64,000 nt of DNA, taken from Candidatus Andeanibacterium colombiense. GTDB lineage: Bacteria; Pseudomonadota; Alphaproteobacteria; Sphingomonadales; Sphingomonadaceae. Position 1 is the stretch's first letter. Each line of letters starts with the position of its first letter. The DNA lies in contig CP119316.1 of assembly GCA_029202985.1 (NCBI GenBank), positions 3,025,001 through 3,089,000 of the forward strand. Reading direction: 5' to 3'. Below, piece after piece: positions 8,688 to 16,694 of this stretch. Below the pieces are notes generated by a model. It saw only the letters and a list, made by a program, of their open reading frames with translations, made no database searches and was not told the origin of the DNA. The translations under genes were made by a program, and so were the position numbers.

Positions 8688-10622
8688 ATGAAGCGTTGCG
8701 GCTTGATCTACGCCTGCATTTGCGCGGCGCTGGGGTTTGTCGGATTACCTGTGGTCGCGCAGGTGAATACTGAAGCCCCGGCTGCGGTTGCAGGGGCGCC
8801 GCACGCGGTCATCGAGCGGATAAGCGTCCATTCGCCTTCGATTGCCGGAAATCTCGAAGGAAATTCCGCCGATCGCGACGTCGTGGTCGTGCTCCCGCCA
8901 AGCTACCGCGCCGACCCGGCCCGCCGCTATCCGGTCGTCTATGCGCTGCATGGCTACTCGATCGGAGCCGAGCAGTGGCTCAAGGAAATCCATGTCCCTC
9001 AGGTGGCGGAAAGCGCCTTCGCGGCGGGCACGCCGGAAATGATCCTGGTGTTTCCCGACAGCAAGACCGTCCACAACGGCTCGATGTATTCGACCTCGGT
9101 CACGACGGGGGACTTCGAGCACTTCATCGCCACGGACCTGGTCGGCTATATCGACAGCCATTACCGGACCATTCCCGAGCGCCGGAGCCGCGGCCTGGTC
9201 GGCCATTCAATGGGGGGATATGGTGCGACCCGGATCGGTTTCAAACATGCGGACACCTTCGGCGCGCTCTATCTGATGAGTCCCTGCTGCATGCCGGCAC
9301 GCCCGGCGGGCGGCCCGCTGACGCCGGAGATGCTCGCGACCATCAGCGCGCTCAAACCCGGCGACGACATGTCCGGCTTGCCTTTCCAGTTGCGGGGTTT
9401 GCTGGCGATGGCGTCGGCCTGGTCTCCCGATCCGGCCAAGCCGCCGCTTTATCTCGACCTTCCCTACGATAAGGACGGGCACCCGCTGGAGGATGTGTTC
9501 AAGCGGTGGGATGCAAACGCCCCCTTCGCGATGTTCGATCAATATGCGCCCGATCTGAAGCGTTATGCGGCCATCGCGCTGGACGTGGGTGATGAGGACA
9601 GCCTCAAGGACGATACGCGCAAGCTGCACGAGCTGATGCTGGCCTATGGCATCGACAACAGCTTCGAACTCTATCACGGCACCCACACCAGCCGGGTCGC
9701 CTTTCGCATCCAGGACAATGTGCTGCCGTTCTTCGGCAAGAACCTCGCGTTCGTGCCGCCGCCGCCACCGAAGGCTCCCGCCACCGCGGAGGACGATCAC
9801 GGCAGCGGTCCCTATCCGGCGGTGATGGAGGTCGATCCGGGCCTCGCACGGCATGTGATCTACCGGCCCCGGGACCTGGGCGCGTTTAAACAGAAGAAGC
9901 TCGGCGTGTATATCTGGGGCAACGGCGGCTGCACCGATGATGCCGCCAGCGTGCGCAACCATCTGATGGAGATCGCATCCCACGGTTATCTGGTCGTGGT
10001 GCCGGGCTTTGTGGGGGATGAATTGAAAGCGGTCCAAGCCGCACGTCCGGCGCCGCAACCCGGCGCGCTTACGGTTCCTACGACGACCGCCGATCTGAGG
10101 AACGGGCTGGATTGGGCGCTCGCGCAGAACGCGCGCGCGGGCAGTCCCTATCGCGGAAGGATCGACACCGCGGCGGTGGCGGCGGCGGGCTTCAGTTGCG
10201 GCGGCGTGCAGGCGCTCGACCTGGCAACGTCGGACCCCCGCGTCGCGGCGCTGATCGTCGACAACAGCGGTATTTTTCCGGACGATTCCAAGAAAATCCC
10301 GGGGATGGATCTGCCCAAGGCGGCGCTGGAGAGGCTGCGCACGCCGGTCCTTTACCTGATGGGTGGGCCGAGCGACATCGCCTGGGCCAACGGGCGGGAC
10401 GATTTCCAGCGGATCAATCACGTTCCCGTCATCATGGTTGCGCTGCCGGTTGGCCACGGCGGTACCTATTTCGATCCGCACGGCGGTGCGGCGGCGGCGA
10501 TCAGCGTTGACTGGCTTGAGTGGCAATTGCGGCACGATGCCACCGCGGGCCGGTCCTTCCTGGGCGAAAATTGCCGGTTATGCGGGGTTCCGGGCTGGTC
10601 GATCGAGCGGAAAGGCTTCTAG
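8688..10622 (+). CDS. Exported two-domain alpha/beta hydrolase (esterase-D-like plus second hydrolase domain)
   Basis: The start is ATG 8688, preceded by GGGGGAG; an upstream in-frame ATG at 8655 lacks such a site. The 644-residue protein has a signal peptide (1-24, VVAQ), then an esterase-D/feruloyl-esterase-like domain (about 40-350) with YALHGYS and the nucleophile S174 in VGHSMGG, and acid/His candidates in DVGDEDS and YHGTHTS. A proline stretch (FVPPPPPKAP, about 355-364) links to a second alpha/beta hydrolase domain (about 375-640) with S503 in GFSCGG and a late VGHGG His. The second domain resembles PET-hydrolase/dienelactone-hydrolase-like chlorophyllase folds. It probably removes acyl or phenolic acyl groups in the periplasm. 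It lies next to the LacI-controlled esterase and sucrose genes but has no LacI operator of its own. Confidence 0.8.
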   Translation: MKRCGLIYACICAALGFVGLPVVAQVNTEAPAAVAGAPHAVIERISVHSPSIAGNLEGNSADRDVVVVLPPSYRADPARRYPVVYALHGYSIGAEQWLKEIHVPQVAESAFAAGTPEMILVFPDSKTVHNGSMYSTSVTTGDFEHFIATDLVGYIDSHYRTIPERRSRGLVGHSMGGYGATRIGFKHADTFGALYLMSPCCMPARPAGGPLTPEMLATISALKPGDDMSGLPFQLRGLLAMASAWSPDPAKPPLYLDLPYDKDGHPLEDVFKRWDANAPFAMFDQYAPDLKRYAAIALDVGDEDSLKDDTRKLHELMLAYGIDNSFELYHGTHTSRVAFRIQDNVLPFFGKNLAFVPPPPPKAPATAEDDHGSGPYPAVMEVDPGLARHVIYRPRDLGAFKQKKLGVYIWGNGGCTDDAASVRNHLMEIASHGYLVVVPGFVGDELKAVQAARPAPQPGALTVPTTTADLRNGLDWALAQNARAGSPYRGRIDTAAVAAAGFSCGGVQALDLATSDPRVAALIVDNSGIFPDDSKKIPGMDLPKAALERLRTPVLYLMGGPSDIAWANGRDDFQRINHVPVIMVALPVGHGGTYFDPHGGAAAAISVDWLEWQLRHDATAGRSFLGENCRLCGVPGWSIERKGF

Positions 10623-10779
10623 ATACGCACCCGAAATGGGAAGGGAAACAGGCTGCCGGATCCGCCGGCGGCTTGGATTGGCCGGCGGCGCGCCGTCTTC
10701 GAAACCCCGCCTCCAGCCTCGGGTCCTTCACGTTTCCGGTCTGCGTTTCTTTCTTGTCCGTCTATGCGTGTTGGCAATT

Positions 10780-10791
10780 GCAATCGATTGC
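10780..10791. promoter_or_regulatory. LacI-type operator upstream of the ceramidase-like/esterase genes
   Basis: GCAATCGATTGC is a perfect 12-bp palindrome with the central CG typical of LacI-family operators, in the context ATTGCAATCGATTGCTTT. It ends exactly 70 bp... counted to the start codon at 10861. The same core recurs before the receptor gene (14418) and before the GH68 gene (20856), and a LacI gene lies at 19801. Confidence 0.75.
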
Positions 10792-10860
10792 TTTAGTGTC
10801 TGAAAGCCACTCTCGCAGATGACGAAAGGGCGCGGTGCTACGCCGCAGTTGGAGGTTGGG

Positions 10861-12213
10861 ATGCGTCTTTTGACATTTGTGATGGCTTTGGTGGCCGCGT
10901 TTTCCGCGGTTCCCGCCGTCGCCGGGCCCGGCCTGAGAGTCGGGGCTGCGAAGATCGACCTCACGCCGCCCGCCGAAAGCGTGTCGCCGCAGTTCCGTGG
11001 CGTATTGGATCCCCTTTTCGCACGTGCGATTGTAATCGACAGCGGCGGCAAGCGCGCCGCGCTCGTTTCGGTCGATGCAGGCGCATTGGGATCGGAGACC
11101 TGGGCGTATGTAAGTGGGCGAGCCGAGCGAGAACTCGGAATTCCCGCTGCCCAACTTATGCTCACTGCCACCCATACGCACAGCGCGCCCTTCGTGCGCG
11201 ACCGGGCGTTCGAAGACGGGATCGTCGCCGCCATCGCGCAGGCAGCGGCCGCGCTGCGCCCCGCGCGAATGGCCTGGGGCACCGGCCAATCCTACATCAA
11301 CGTCAACCGCAACATGATCGATCCGGTTACCGGCCGCTGGTGGGAAGGCGCCAATTACCAGGGCGTTTCGGACAAGACCGTGGCGGTGCTCACGTTCGAG
11401 AGCCTCTCCGGAAGCCCGATCGCGGTCTATTACAATTACGGGGTTCACCCGGTCATTACCGGCAATCTCGATCTCGTCAGCGCGGACATACCGGGCGCGA
11501 CTTCTACCTATATCGAGGAATCCCTCGGCGGTGGAGCCGTGGCGGCGTGGTCGAGCGGAGCGGCGGGCGACCAGAACCCGATCTATTTCCAGCAGACCTA
11601 CGATCTGCGCCAGATCCGGATCGACGATTACGCGAAGCGCGGCCAGGATATCGCCAATGCGATGCCGCCCGGCGGGCAGGGGATGGATCGTTCCAATCCA
11701 CGGGTCGCGCTGCTGATGGAACAGCAGAAGCGCATGGTGCTCTCGATGGGACAGCTGCTGGGCGAGGAAGTGCTGCATACCTCGCGCTTCGCCAGCGAAC
11801 GGCCGATCGAGGACGCGGCGATCGACGGCGGCCAGACGCTGCTGCGCTGCCCGGGGCGCGCACGCACCGATACCGGCCGGGCCGGCTATCCCGGGACCTA
11901 TGCCGATGCCGGTGAAGTGACGTTGCGGCTAAGCCTGCTCAGGATCGGCGACACGGTGATCGGCGGAGTGGACGGCGAAGTCTTCACCGCCATCGCCCAG
12001 CGCTTCAAACGCCAGTCGCCCTTCAAGCACACGATGATGGCCACGCTCACCAATGGAATGGCGCAATCCGGCTACATCCCGAGTGACGAAGCGGCCGGCT
12101 ACAACACTTTCGAAGTGTTGAGTTCGCGGCTCAAGCCGGGCTGTGCCGAGCGCGGGATCGTGAACGGCCTGGCCGATCTTGTCGGAACGGTGAACGAAGG
12201 AGCGGGGCGTTGA
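10861..12213 (+). CDS. Exported neutral-ceramidase-like hydrolase
   Basis: The start at ATG 10861 has a GGAGG site six bases before it. The 450-residue protein has a signal peptide (1-21, VPAVAG) and the N-terminal domain of the neutral/alkaline ceramidase superfamily: RVGAAKIDLTPP near residue 25, a zinc-ligand cluster TATHTHSAP, NYGVHPVITG, SADIPGATSTYIE and GAAGDQNP. True ceramidases cleave the amide of ceramide and have about 650 residues plus a C-terminal immunoglobulin-like domain; here that domain is absent, so this is the short bacterial type whose substrates are mostly unknown. It overlaps the next esterase gene. The preceding LacI operator links it to the sucrose genes, so an ester or amide on a sugar conjugate is a plausible target; that is inference. 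Confidence 0.75.
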   Translation: MRLLTFVMALVAAFSAVPAVAGPGLRVGAAKIDLTPPAESVSPQFRGVLDPLFARAIVIDSGGKRAALVSVDAGALGSETWAYVSGRAERELGIPAAQLMLTATHTHSAPFVRDRAFEDGIVAAIAQAAAALRPARMAWGTGQSYINVNRNMIDPVTGRWWEGANYQGVSDKTVAVLTFESLSGSPIAVYYNYGVHPVITGNLDLVSADIPGATSTYIEESLGGGAVAAWSSGAAGDQNPIYFQQTYDLRQIRIDDYAKRGQDIANAMPPGGQGMDRSNPRVALLMEQQKRMVLSMGQLLGEEVLHTSRFASERPIEDAAIDGGQTLLRCPGRARTDTGRAGYPGTYADAGEVTLRLSLLRIGDTVIGGVDGEVFTAIAQRFKRQSPFKHTMMATLTNGMAQSGYIPSDEAAGYNTFEVLSSRLKPGCAERGIVNGLADLVGTVNEGAGR

Positions 12214-13226
12214 CAATGGCTTCCAGACTATCAGCAGGGCTCGATCGCCGGGCGCTCCTGCTGGCCTCGGCGGGCGCGGCCGCCGCGCTCGGCGCGAGCC
12301 GGCTCGCCGCGCAGGGTGCGCCGCCCGAAACCATCGCGCGCTGGAACGCGGCGGCGGCGATTCCGCTGTGGCCGCACGAGCCGCCGGGCGGCGGCTTCGC
12401 CCCGCTTCCGCCGCGTGCGGGCCCGCCGATCCCGAACTTCATCACCAACGTCGCCATGCCGGAACTGCGCGTGTTCCGCCCGGCGGTGCCGAATGGGCGA
12501 AGCGTGCTGTCGATCCCGGGCGGCGCCTATACGTTCGTGTCGATCGCCAACGAAGGGGTCGATGTCGCCGATGTGATGACCGCCAGGGGCTATACGGTGT
12601 TCGTGCTGGTCTATCGCCTGCCGGGTGAAGGCTGGCACGCCCGGGAAGACGTGCCGCTGCAGGATGCCCAGCGCGCGGTGCGCCTGATCCGCGCCCATTC
12701 GGCGCATTACGCGCTCGACCCGGAGAAGCTCCACGTGATCGGTTTTTCGGCCGGGGGGCATCTTGCCGCCACGCTGGCGACCGGCTTTGCAGAGACGGTC
12801 TATCCAGCGATCGACGCCGCCGATGGGTTCAGCGCAAGGCCCCAGACGGTGGGCCTGGGCTATCCGGTCATCAGCCTTGCGCCAGGCATAACCCATGCCG
12901 AAAGCGCGCTGAGGCTGATCGGCGAGAATCCGTCGGCGCAACTGGTCGCGCGGCGTTCTCCCGCTCTGCATGTCTCGGCCGAGACGCCGCCGTGCTTCCT
13001 GATGCACGCGCTCGACGATCCCGCGGTGCCGGTCGAAAACAGCTTCATCATGCTGCGCGCGCTGCGCGAAGCGAAGCGGCCGTGCGAGGCGCATTTCTAC
13101 GAAGAGGGCGGGCACGGTTTCGGCCTGGGCGCGCCGGGAATGCCGGTGCGCGGCTGGATCGAGGCTTATGCCGCGTGGCTCGAGCGGCAGGAAACCAGGG
13201 CCGGGCAGGCACAACGGGAGACATGA
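12210..13226 (+). CDS. Tat-exported alpha/beta hydrolase, BD-FAE/acetyl-xylan-esterase-like
   Basis: The frame opens at TTG 12210, overlapping the previous stop by four bases, with AAGGAG seven bases before it; ATG 12216 is an alternative. The protein (about 338 residues) starts with a twin-arginine-type signal, DRRALLLASAGAAAALG. The hydrolase domain shows SIPGGAYTF (oxyanion region), the nucleophile Ser in GFSAGGHLAA, an Asp in DDPAVPVENS and His in GGHGFGLG, as in the bifunctional-domain feruloyl/acetyl esterases acting on plant carbohydrate esters. It is the second gene of the unit starting at 10861. It probably deacylates a sugar ester in the periplasm. Confidence 0.85.
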   Translation: MTMASRLSAGLDRRALLLASAGAAAALGASRLAAQGAPPETIARWNAAAAIPLWPHEPPGGGFAPLPPRAGPPIPNFITNVAMPELRVFRPAVPNGRSVLSIPGGAYTFVSIANEGVDVADVMTARGYTVFVLVYRLPGEGWHAREDVPLQDAQRAVRLIRAHSAHYALDPEKLHVIGFSAGGHLAATLATGFAETVYPAIDAADGFSARPQTVGLGYPVISLAPGITHAESALRLIGENPSAQLVARRSPALHVSAETPPCFLMHALDDPAVPVENSFIMLRALREAKRPCEAHFYEEGGHGFGLGAPGMPVRGWIEAYAAWLERQETRAGQAQRET

Positions 13227-13227
13227 C

Positions 13228-14304
13228 ATGCAAAATCTGAACCGCCGAGAATTCGCACGGCTAACGGGCGCTGCGCTCGTGGCAGGCCTGGCGGTGCGCA
13301 GCCTGCCGGGCTTCGCGCAGGGGGAGGGGGATCCGCGCCTCGCGGCGCTCGACCACATCGATCCCGAGTTGCGCCCGGCGGCAAGGCAGGTGCTCGCTTC
13401 ATCGGGCCAGACCGGCAGCTTCGATGAAGCGACCCTGCAGGCGATGCGCGCCGGAACGCCGCCCTCGCCGCCGCTGCTGGCCGACGTTCCGACTGCCCGG
13501 GTGCGGGTTCCGGCACAGGGTTCGCTATCCGAAGTCACGGTCTATACCGTCAATGCCCGGCCCGGCGAACGCAAGCCGGCGATCCTGCATACCCACGGGG
13601 GCGGCTTCATCCTCGGTTCGGCCGCGCTCGAACTGCGTTATCTGCAGGAAACCGCCGTGGCGCTCGATTGCGCGATCGTCACGGTCGAATACCGGCTGGC
13701 TCCCGAGACGCGCTTCACCGGCTCGGTCGAAGACAATTACGCTGGTTTGCTCTGGCTCTACCGCAATGCGGAGGCGCTCGGCGTCGATCGCAAGCGGATC
13801 GCGCTGCTGGGCGAAAGCGCGGGCGGCGGGCATGCGGCGCTGCTGGCGATCGCCGCGCGCGACCGCGGGGAGGTGCCGCTGGTGCTGCAGGCGCTGATCT
13901 ATCCGATGCTCGACGATCGCACCGGCAGCAGCCGGGAGGTTCCTCCGCATATCGGGGTCATCGGATGGGACGCGCCGGCCAATCGCTTTGGCTGGAAGTC
14001 GTTCCTCGGGATGGAGCCGGGCGGTGCGGATGTGCCCACGGCAGGGGTGCCGGCGCGGCTGCGTGAGCTGAAGGGCCTTGCGCCGGCCTATGTCGCGGTG
14101 GGCGGGGTCGATCTGTTCGTGGGCGAGAACATCGAATACGCCCGCCGGCTGACCGAGGCCGGGGTTCCGGCGGAAATGCTGCTAGTCCCCGGCGCATTCC
14201 ATGGGTTCGACCGGGTGGCGCCGGGCACCGCGCCCGCGAAATTGTTCACCGACACCAAACACAAGGCGCTGCGCAGGGCATTCGCAATGGAACCGATTGC
14301 GTAA
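13228..14304 (+). CDS. Tat-exported alpha/beta hydrolase, hormone-sensitive-lipase (HSL) family esterase
   Basis: The start is ATG 13228, just after the stop of the previous gene, with a GGGAG site. The 358-residue protein starts with a twin-arginine-type signal (NRREFARLTGAALVAGL). It shows the two hallmark motifs of the HSL family: the oxyanion HTHGGGFILGS and the nucleophile GESAGGGHAA; Asp in GGVDLFVGEN and His in GAFHGFDRV complete the triad. Such enzymes hydrolyse short- to medium-chain or aromatic esters. It is the last gene of the three-gene LacI-operator unit. Together with its two neighbours it gives the module redundant ester-cleaving capacity; which ester each one takes is unknown. 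Confidence 0.85.
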   Translation: MQNLNRREFARLTGAALVAGLAVRSLPGFAQGEGDPRLAALDHIDPELRPAARQVLASSGQTGSFDEATLQAMRAGTPPSPPLLADVPTARVRVPAQGSLSEVTVYTVNARPGERKPAILHTHGGGFILGSAALELRYLQETAVALDCAIVTVEYRLAPETRFTGSVEDNYAGLLWLYRNAEALGVDRKRIALLGESAGGGHAALLAIAARDRGEVPLVLQALIYPMLDDRTGSSREVPPHIGVIGWDAPANRFGWKSFLGMEPGGADVPTAGVPARLRELKGLAPAYVAVGGVDLFVGENIEYARRLTEAGVPAEMLLVPGAFHGFDRVAPGTAPAKLFTDTKHKALRRAFAMEPIA

Positions 14305-14415
14305 TATCGCGCCTTTGCGGCGAAAAACCGGCGCCGGTATCTGGCGCCAGATATCGAAGTAACAAGATGATATAAAAGCATATTATTATCAATGAACCAA
14401 CCGGTACCGAACGTA

Positions 14416-14430
14416 TTGCAATCGATTGAA
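14416..14430. promoter_or_regulatory. LacI-type operator upstream of the TonB receptor
   Basis: TTGCAATCGATTGAA, with the palindromic core at 14418-14429, shares 11 of 12 core bases with the sites at 10780 and 20856. The core ends 70 bp before the start codon at 14499, the same spacing as at the ceramidase-like gene. The surrounding DNA (14350-14440) is AT-rich, as expected of a promoter. Confidence 0.75.
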
Positions 14431-14498
14431 ATTTTTCCTATCAAACACCCATCGGCAGGGCTGGCAAAGCCCGCATTAAGAACACCAGGGAGGACGCA

Positions 14499-16691
14499 AT
14501 GAAGGCCAAGGGCTTATTCCATCTATCGGTCGCAGCCGTCGCCGTCGCGGGTTTCGCGGCGCCCGTCGCGGCGCAGGATACGGGCGACCAGCGCGAGAGC
14601 GCCGAGCCGCCGGTGATCATCGTCACCGCCCAGCGGCGCGAGGAGAATCTGCAGGACGTGCCGATCGCCGCGACCGCGATCGCCGGCAGCCAGCTCAAGG
14701 AAAAGGCGGTCGAAAATCTCGCCGACCTGCAGAACATCGCGCCCTCGGTATCAATCACCGACCAGGGGCTTACACAGTCGGTGAACCTGCGCGGCATCGG
14801 CATCGCCAGCGGTTCGCCGGCGGTCGCGAACGGCGTCGCGACCTATATCGACGGCGTGTTCCAGCCCCCGATCCTGACCGCGTCGAGTTTCTACGACATC
14901 GCATCGATCGAGGTCCTGCGCGGCCCGCAGGGCACGCTGGTCGGCTCGAATTCGACCGGCGGCGCGATCTTCATCAACACCCAGAGCCCCAGCACCGACC
15001 GGGTGAAGGGCTATGCCGAGCTGGGCTATGGCAGCTACAATCTGCGCACGGCCGAAGGCGCGGTGAACCTGCCGCTCAGCGATACGCTCGCAGTCCGCGT
15101 CGCCGGGATCACCCGCTGGCGCGACAGCTATTACGACGATCTCGGCCCTTACAACAACGATCCCGACAGCCTCGACGAACAGGCCGGGCGCGTCGGGGTG
15201 CTGTGGCAGCCGGGGAGCTTCCGGGCCCTCGCCAAGGCCGAATGGGTCGACAAGAACACCGGCGGCTATGCCTATCGCCCGATCGAAGGCACCGCGTTCG
15301 ACGCCGACCGCCAGCCCGATTTCCGCGACCTGACCTATAACTCGCCCACGCTGAATCACGAACGCGCGTTCAATTCCAGCCTCGAGCTGCGCTATGAACT
15401 CGACAGTGGGATCGTGCTGCGTTCGGTCACCGGCTATACCAACAAGCGGATCAACAACCTCTACGACAGCGACGGATCCACGCTGGCGCTGCAAACCTCG
15501 GACCAGTTCGTTCGCGAACGCGAAGCGACCCAGGAATTCAACATCATCTCGCCGACAGACGGGAAGTTCAACTGGATCCTCGGCGGCTATTACCAGAAGA
15601 ACAAGATCGACGTGATCATCCAGTCGCGGGCAAACGACCCGATCGGCGATCCCACCGACATCGTCAATTTCAACGACAAGCTGACGCTCGGCGTATTCGC
15701 GCAACTCGGTTACAAGATCCTGCCCAACCTCGAGTTGCAGGTGGGCGGACGCTATTCGCACTATAAGGTAACCAGCACCGGCAGCGTGACGATTGGCGCG
15801 GACGGGCCGGTCTTCGGGCCGGACGGCCTGGTCGTCGCCGATCTCGCGGGCAGCCACAAGGACGGGCGGGCGACCGGCAAGGTCGCGCTCAACTGGAATG
15901 TCGACGAAGACAATCTGATCTACGTCTTCGCCGCGCGCGGCTACAAGCCGGGCGGTGCCAACAGCGCAACGTCCGAATTCGGGCCCGAAACCGTGATGGA
16001 CTACGAATTCGGCTGGAAGGGCAATCTGTTCGGAGACCACCTGCGGACGCAGTTCGGCGGGTTCTACATGGATTACAAAGACTTCCAGTTCGATGCGATC
16101 GACGCGGGCACCGGCCAGAGCGGGGTCGTCAACATCTCAAATGCCAAGATCAAGGGCGCCGAATTCCAGGCCCAGGCCAAGTTCGGCGGGCTGAGCTTCG
16201 ATGGCGGTGTGGCCTATGTCGATTCCAAGCTCGACCCGGTGACCATCATCAATTCGCGCGCGCTTCCGCAGATCGGCCAGCTCGGCCCGCAGTGCGGTGT
16301 CGGCGTGCCGTCCAATCCGCCGGCCTGTTTCGATTACGGACCCTTCACCGATACCGCCGGCGGCGGTCCCAACCTGTTCTCGCCGAAATGGTCGTACAAT
16401 TTCGGGGTTCAGTACGAAGCGATCCTCAGCGACGACCTGACGCTCACGCCGCGGGTCAATTACGCCTATGTCGGGCCGCGCTGGACCAATCTGTTCTACG
16501 ATCCCGCGCTCGATTACCTCAAGGGGCGCGGGCTCGTTTCGGCCCAGGTCACGCTGGCATACCGGGATCTGAAGCTGGAGCTCTACGGTACCAACCTGGC
16601 CAACAAGGCTTATGTCAGCGGCCAATCGGGCAACAACGAATTCTACGGCGCGCCGCGTGAATTCGGGGTCCGCATCTCGACGAGGTTCTGA
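14499..16691 (+). CDS. TonB-dependent outer-membrane receptor of the LacI module
   Basis: A 730-residue receptor with signal peptide (1-25, APVAAQ), TonB box VIIVTAQ (39-45), plug domain (NLRGIGIASG, VLRGPQGTLVGSNSTGG) and a beta barrel ending RISTRF. AGGGAGG lies at the proper distance from ATG 14499. The tannase-like lipoprotein gene begins three bases after its stop, so receptor and esterase are made together. With a LacI operator in front and sucrose-splitting genes downstream, it probably imports an esterified oligosaccharide or sucrose conjugate. It would energise outer-membrane transport in concert with TonB, ExbB and ExbD, which are encoded elsewhere. Confidence 0.95.
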   Translation: MKAKGLFHLSVAAVAVAGFAAPVAAQDTGDQRESAEPPVIIVTAQRREENLQDVPIAATAIAGSQLKEKAVENLADLQNIAPSVSITDQGLTQSVNLRGIGIASGSPAVANGVATYIDGVFQPPILTASSFYDIASIEVLRGPQGTLVGSNSTGGAIFINTQSPSTDRVKGYAELGYGSYNLRTAEGAVNLPLSDTLAVRVAGITRWRDSYYDDLGPYNNDPDSLDEQAGRVGVLWQPGSFRALAKAEWVDKNTGGYAYRPIEGTAFDADRQPDFRDLTYNSPTLNHERAFNSSLELRYELDSGIVLRSVTGYTNKRINNLYDSDGSTLALQTSDQFVREREATQEFNIISPTDGKFNWILGGYYQKNKIDVIIQSRANDPIGDPTDIVNFNDKLTLGVFAQLGYKILPNLELQVGGRYSHYKVTSTGSVTIGADGPVFGPDGLVVADLAGSHKDGRATGKVALNWNVDEDNLIYVFAARGYKPGGANSATSEFGPETVMDYEFGWKGNLFGDHLRTQFGGFYMDYKDFQFDAIDAGTGQSGVVNISNAKIKGAEFQAQAKFGGLSFDGGVAYVDSKLDPVTIINSRALPQIGQLGPQCGVGVPSNPPACFDYGPFTDTAGGGPNLFSPKWSYNFGVQYEAILSDDLTLTPRVNYAYVGPRWTNLFYDPALDYLKGRGLVSAQVTLAYRDLKLELYGTNLANKAYVSGQSGNNEFYGAPREFGVRISTRF

Positions 16692-16694
16692 CCG

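Noticed and set aside
14365..14392. Reverse TGATAATAATATGC shared with 61808-61820
   Set aside because: A 14-base identity in AT-rich promoter DNA without the TTAACG part; likely a chance or -10-like match.
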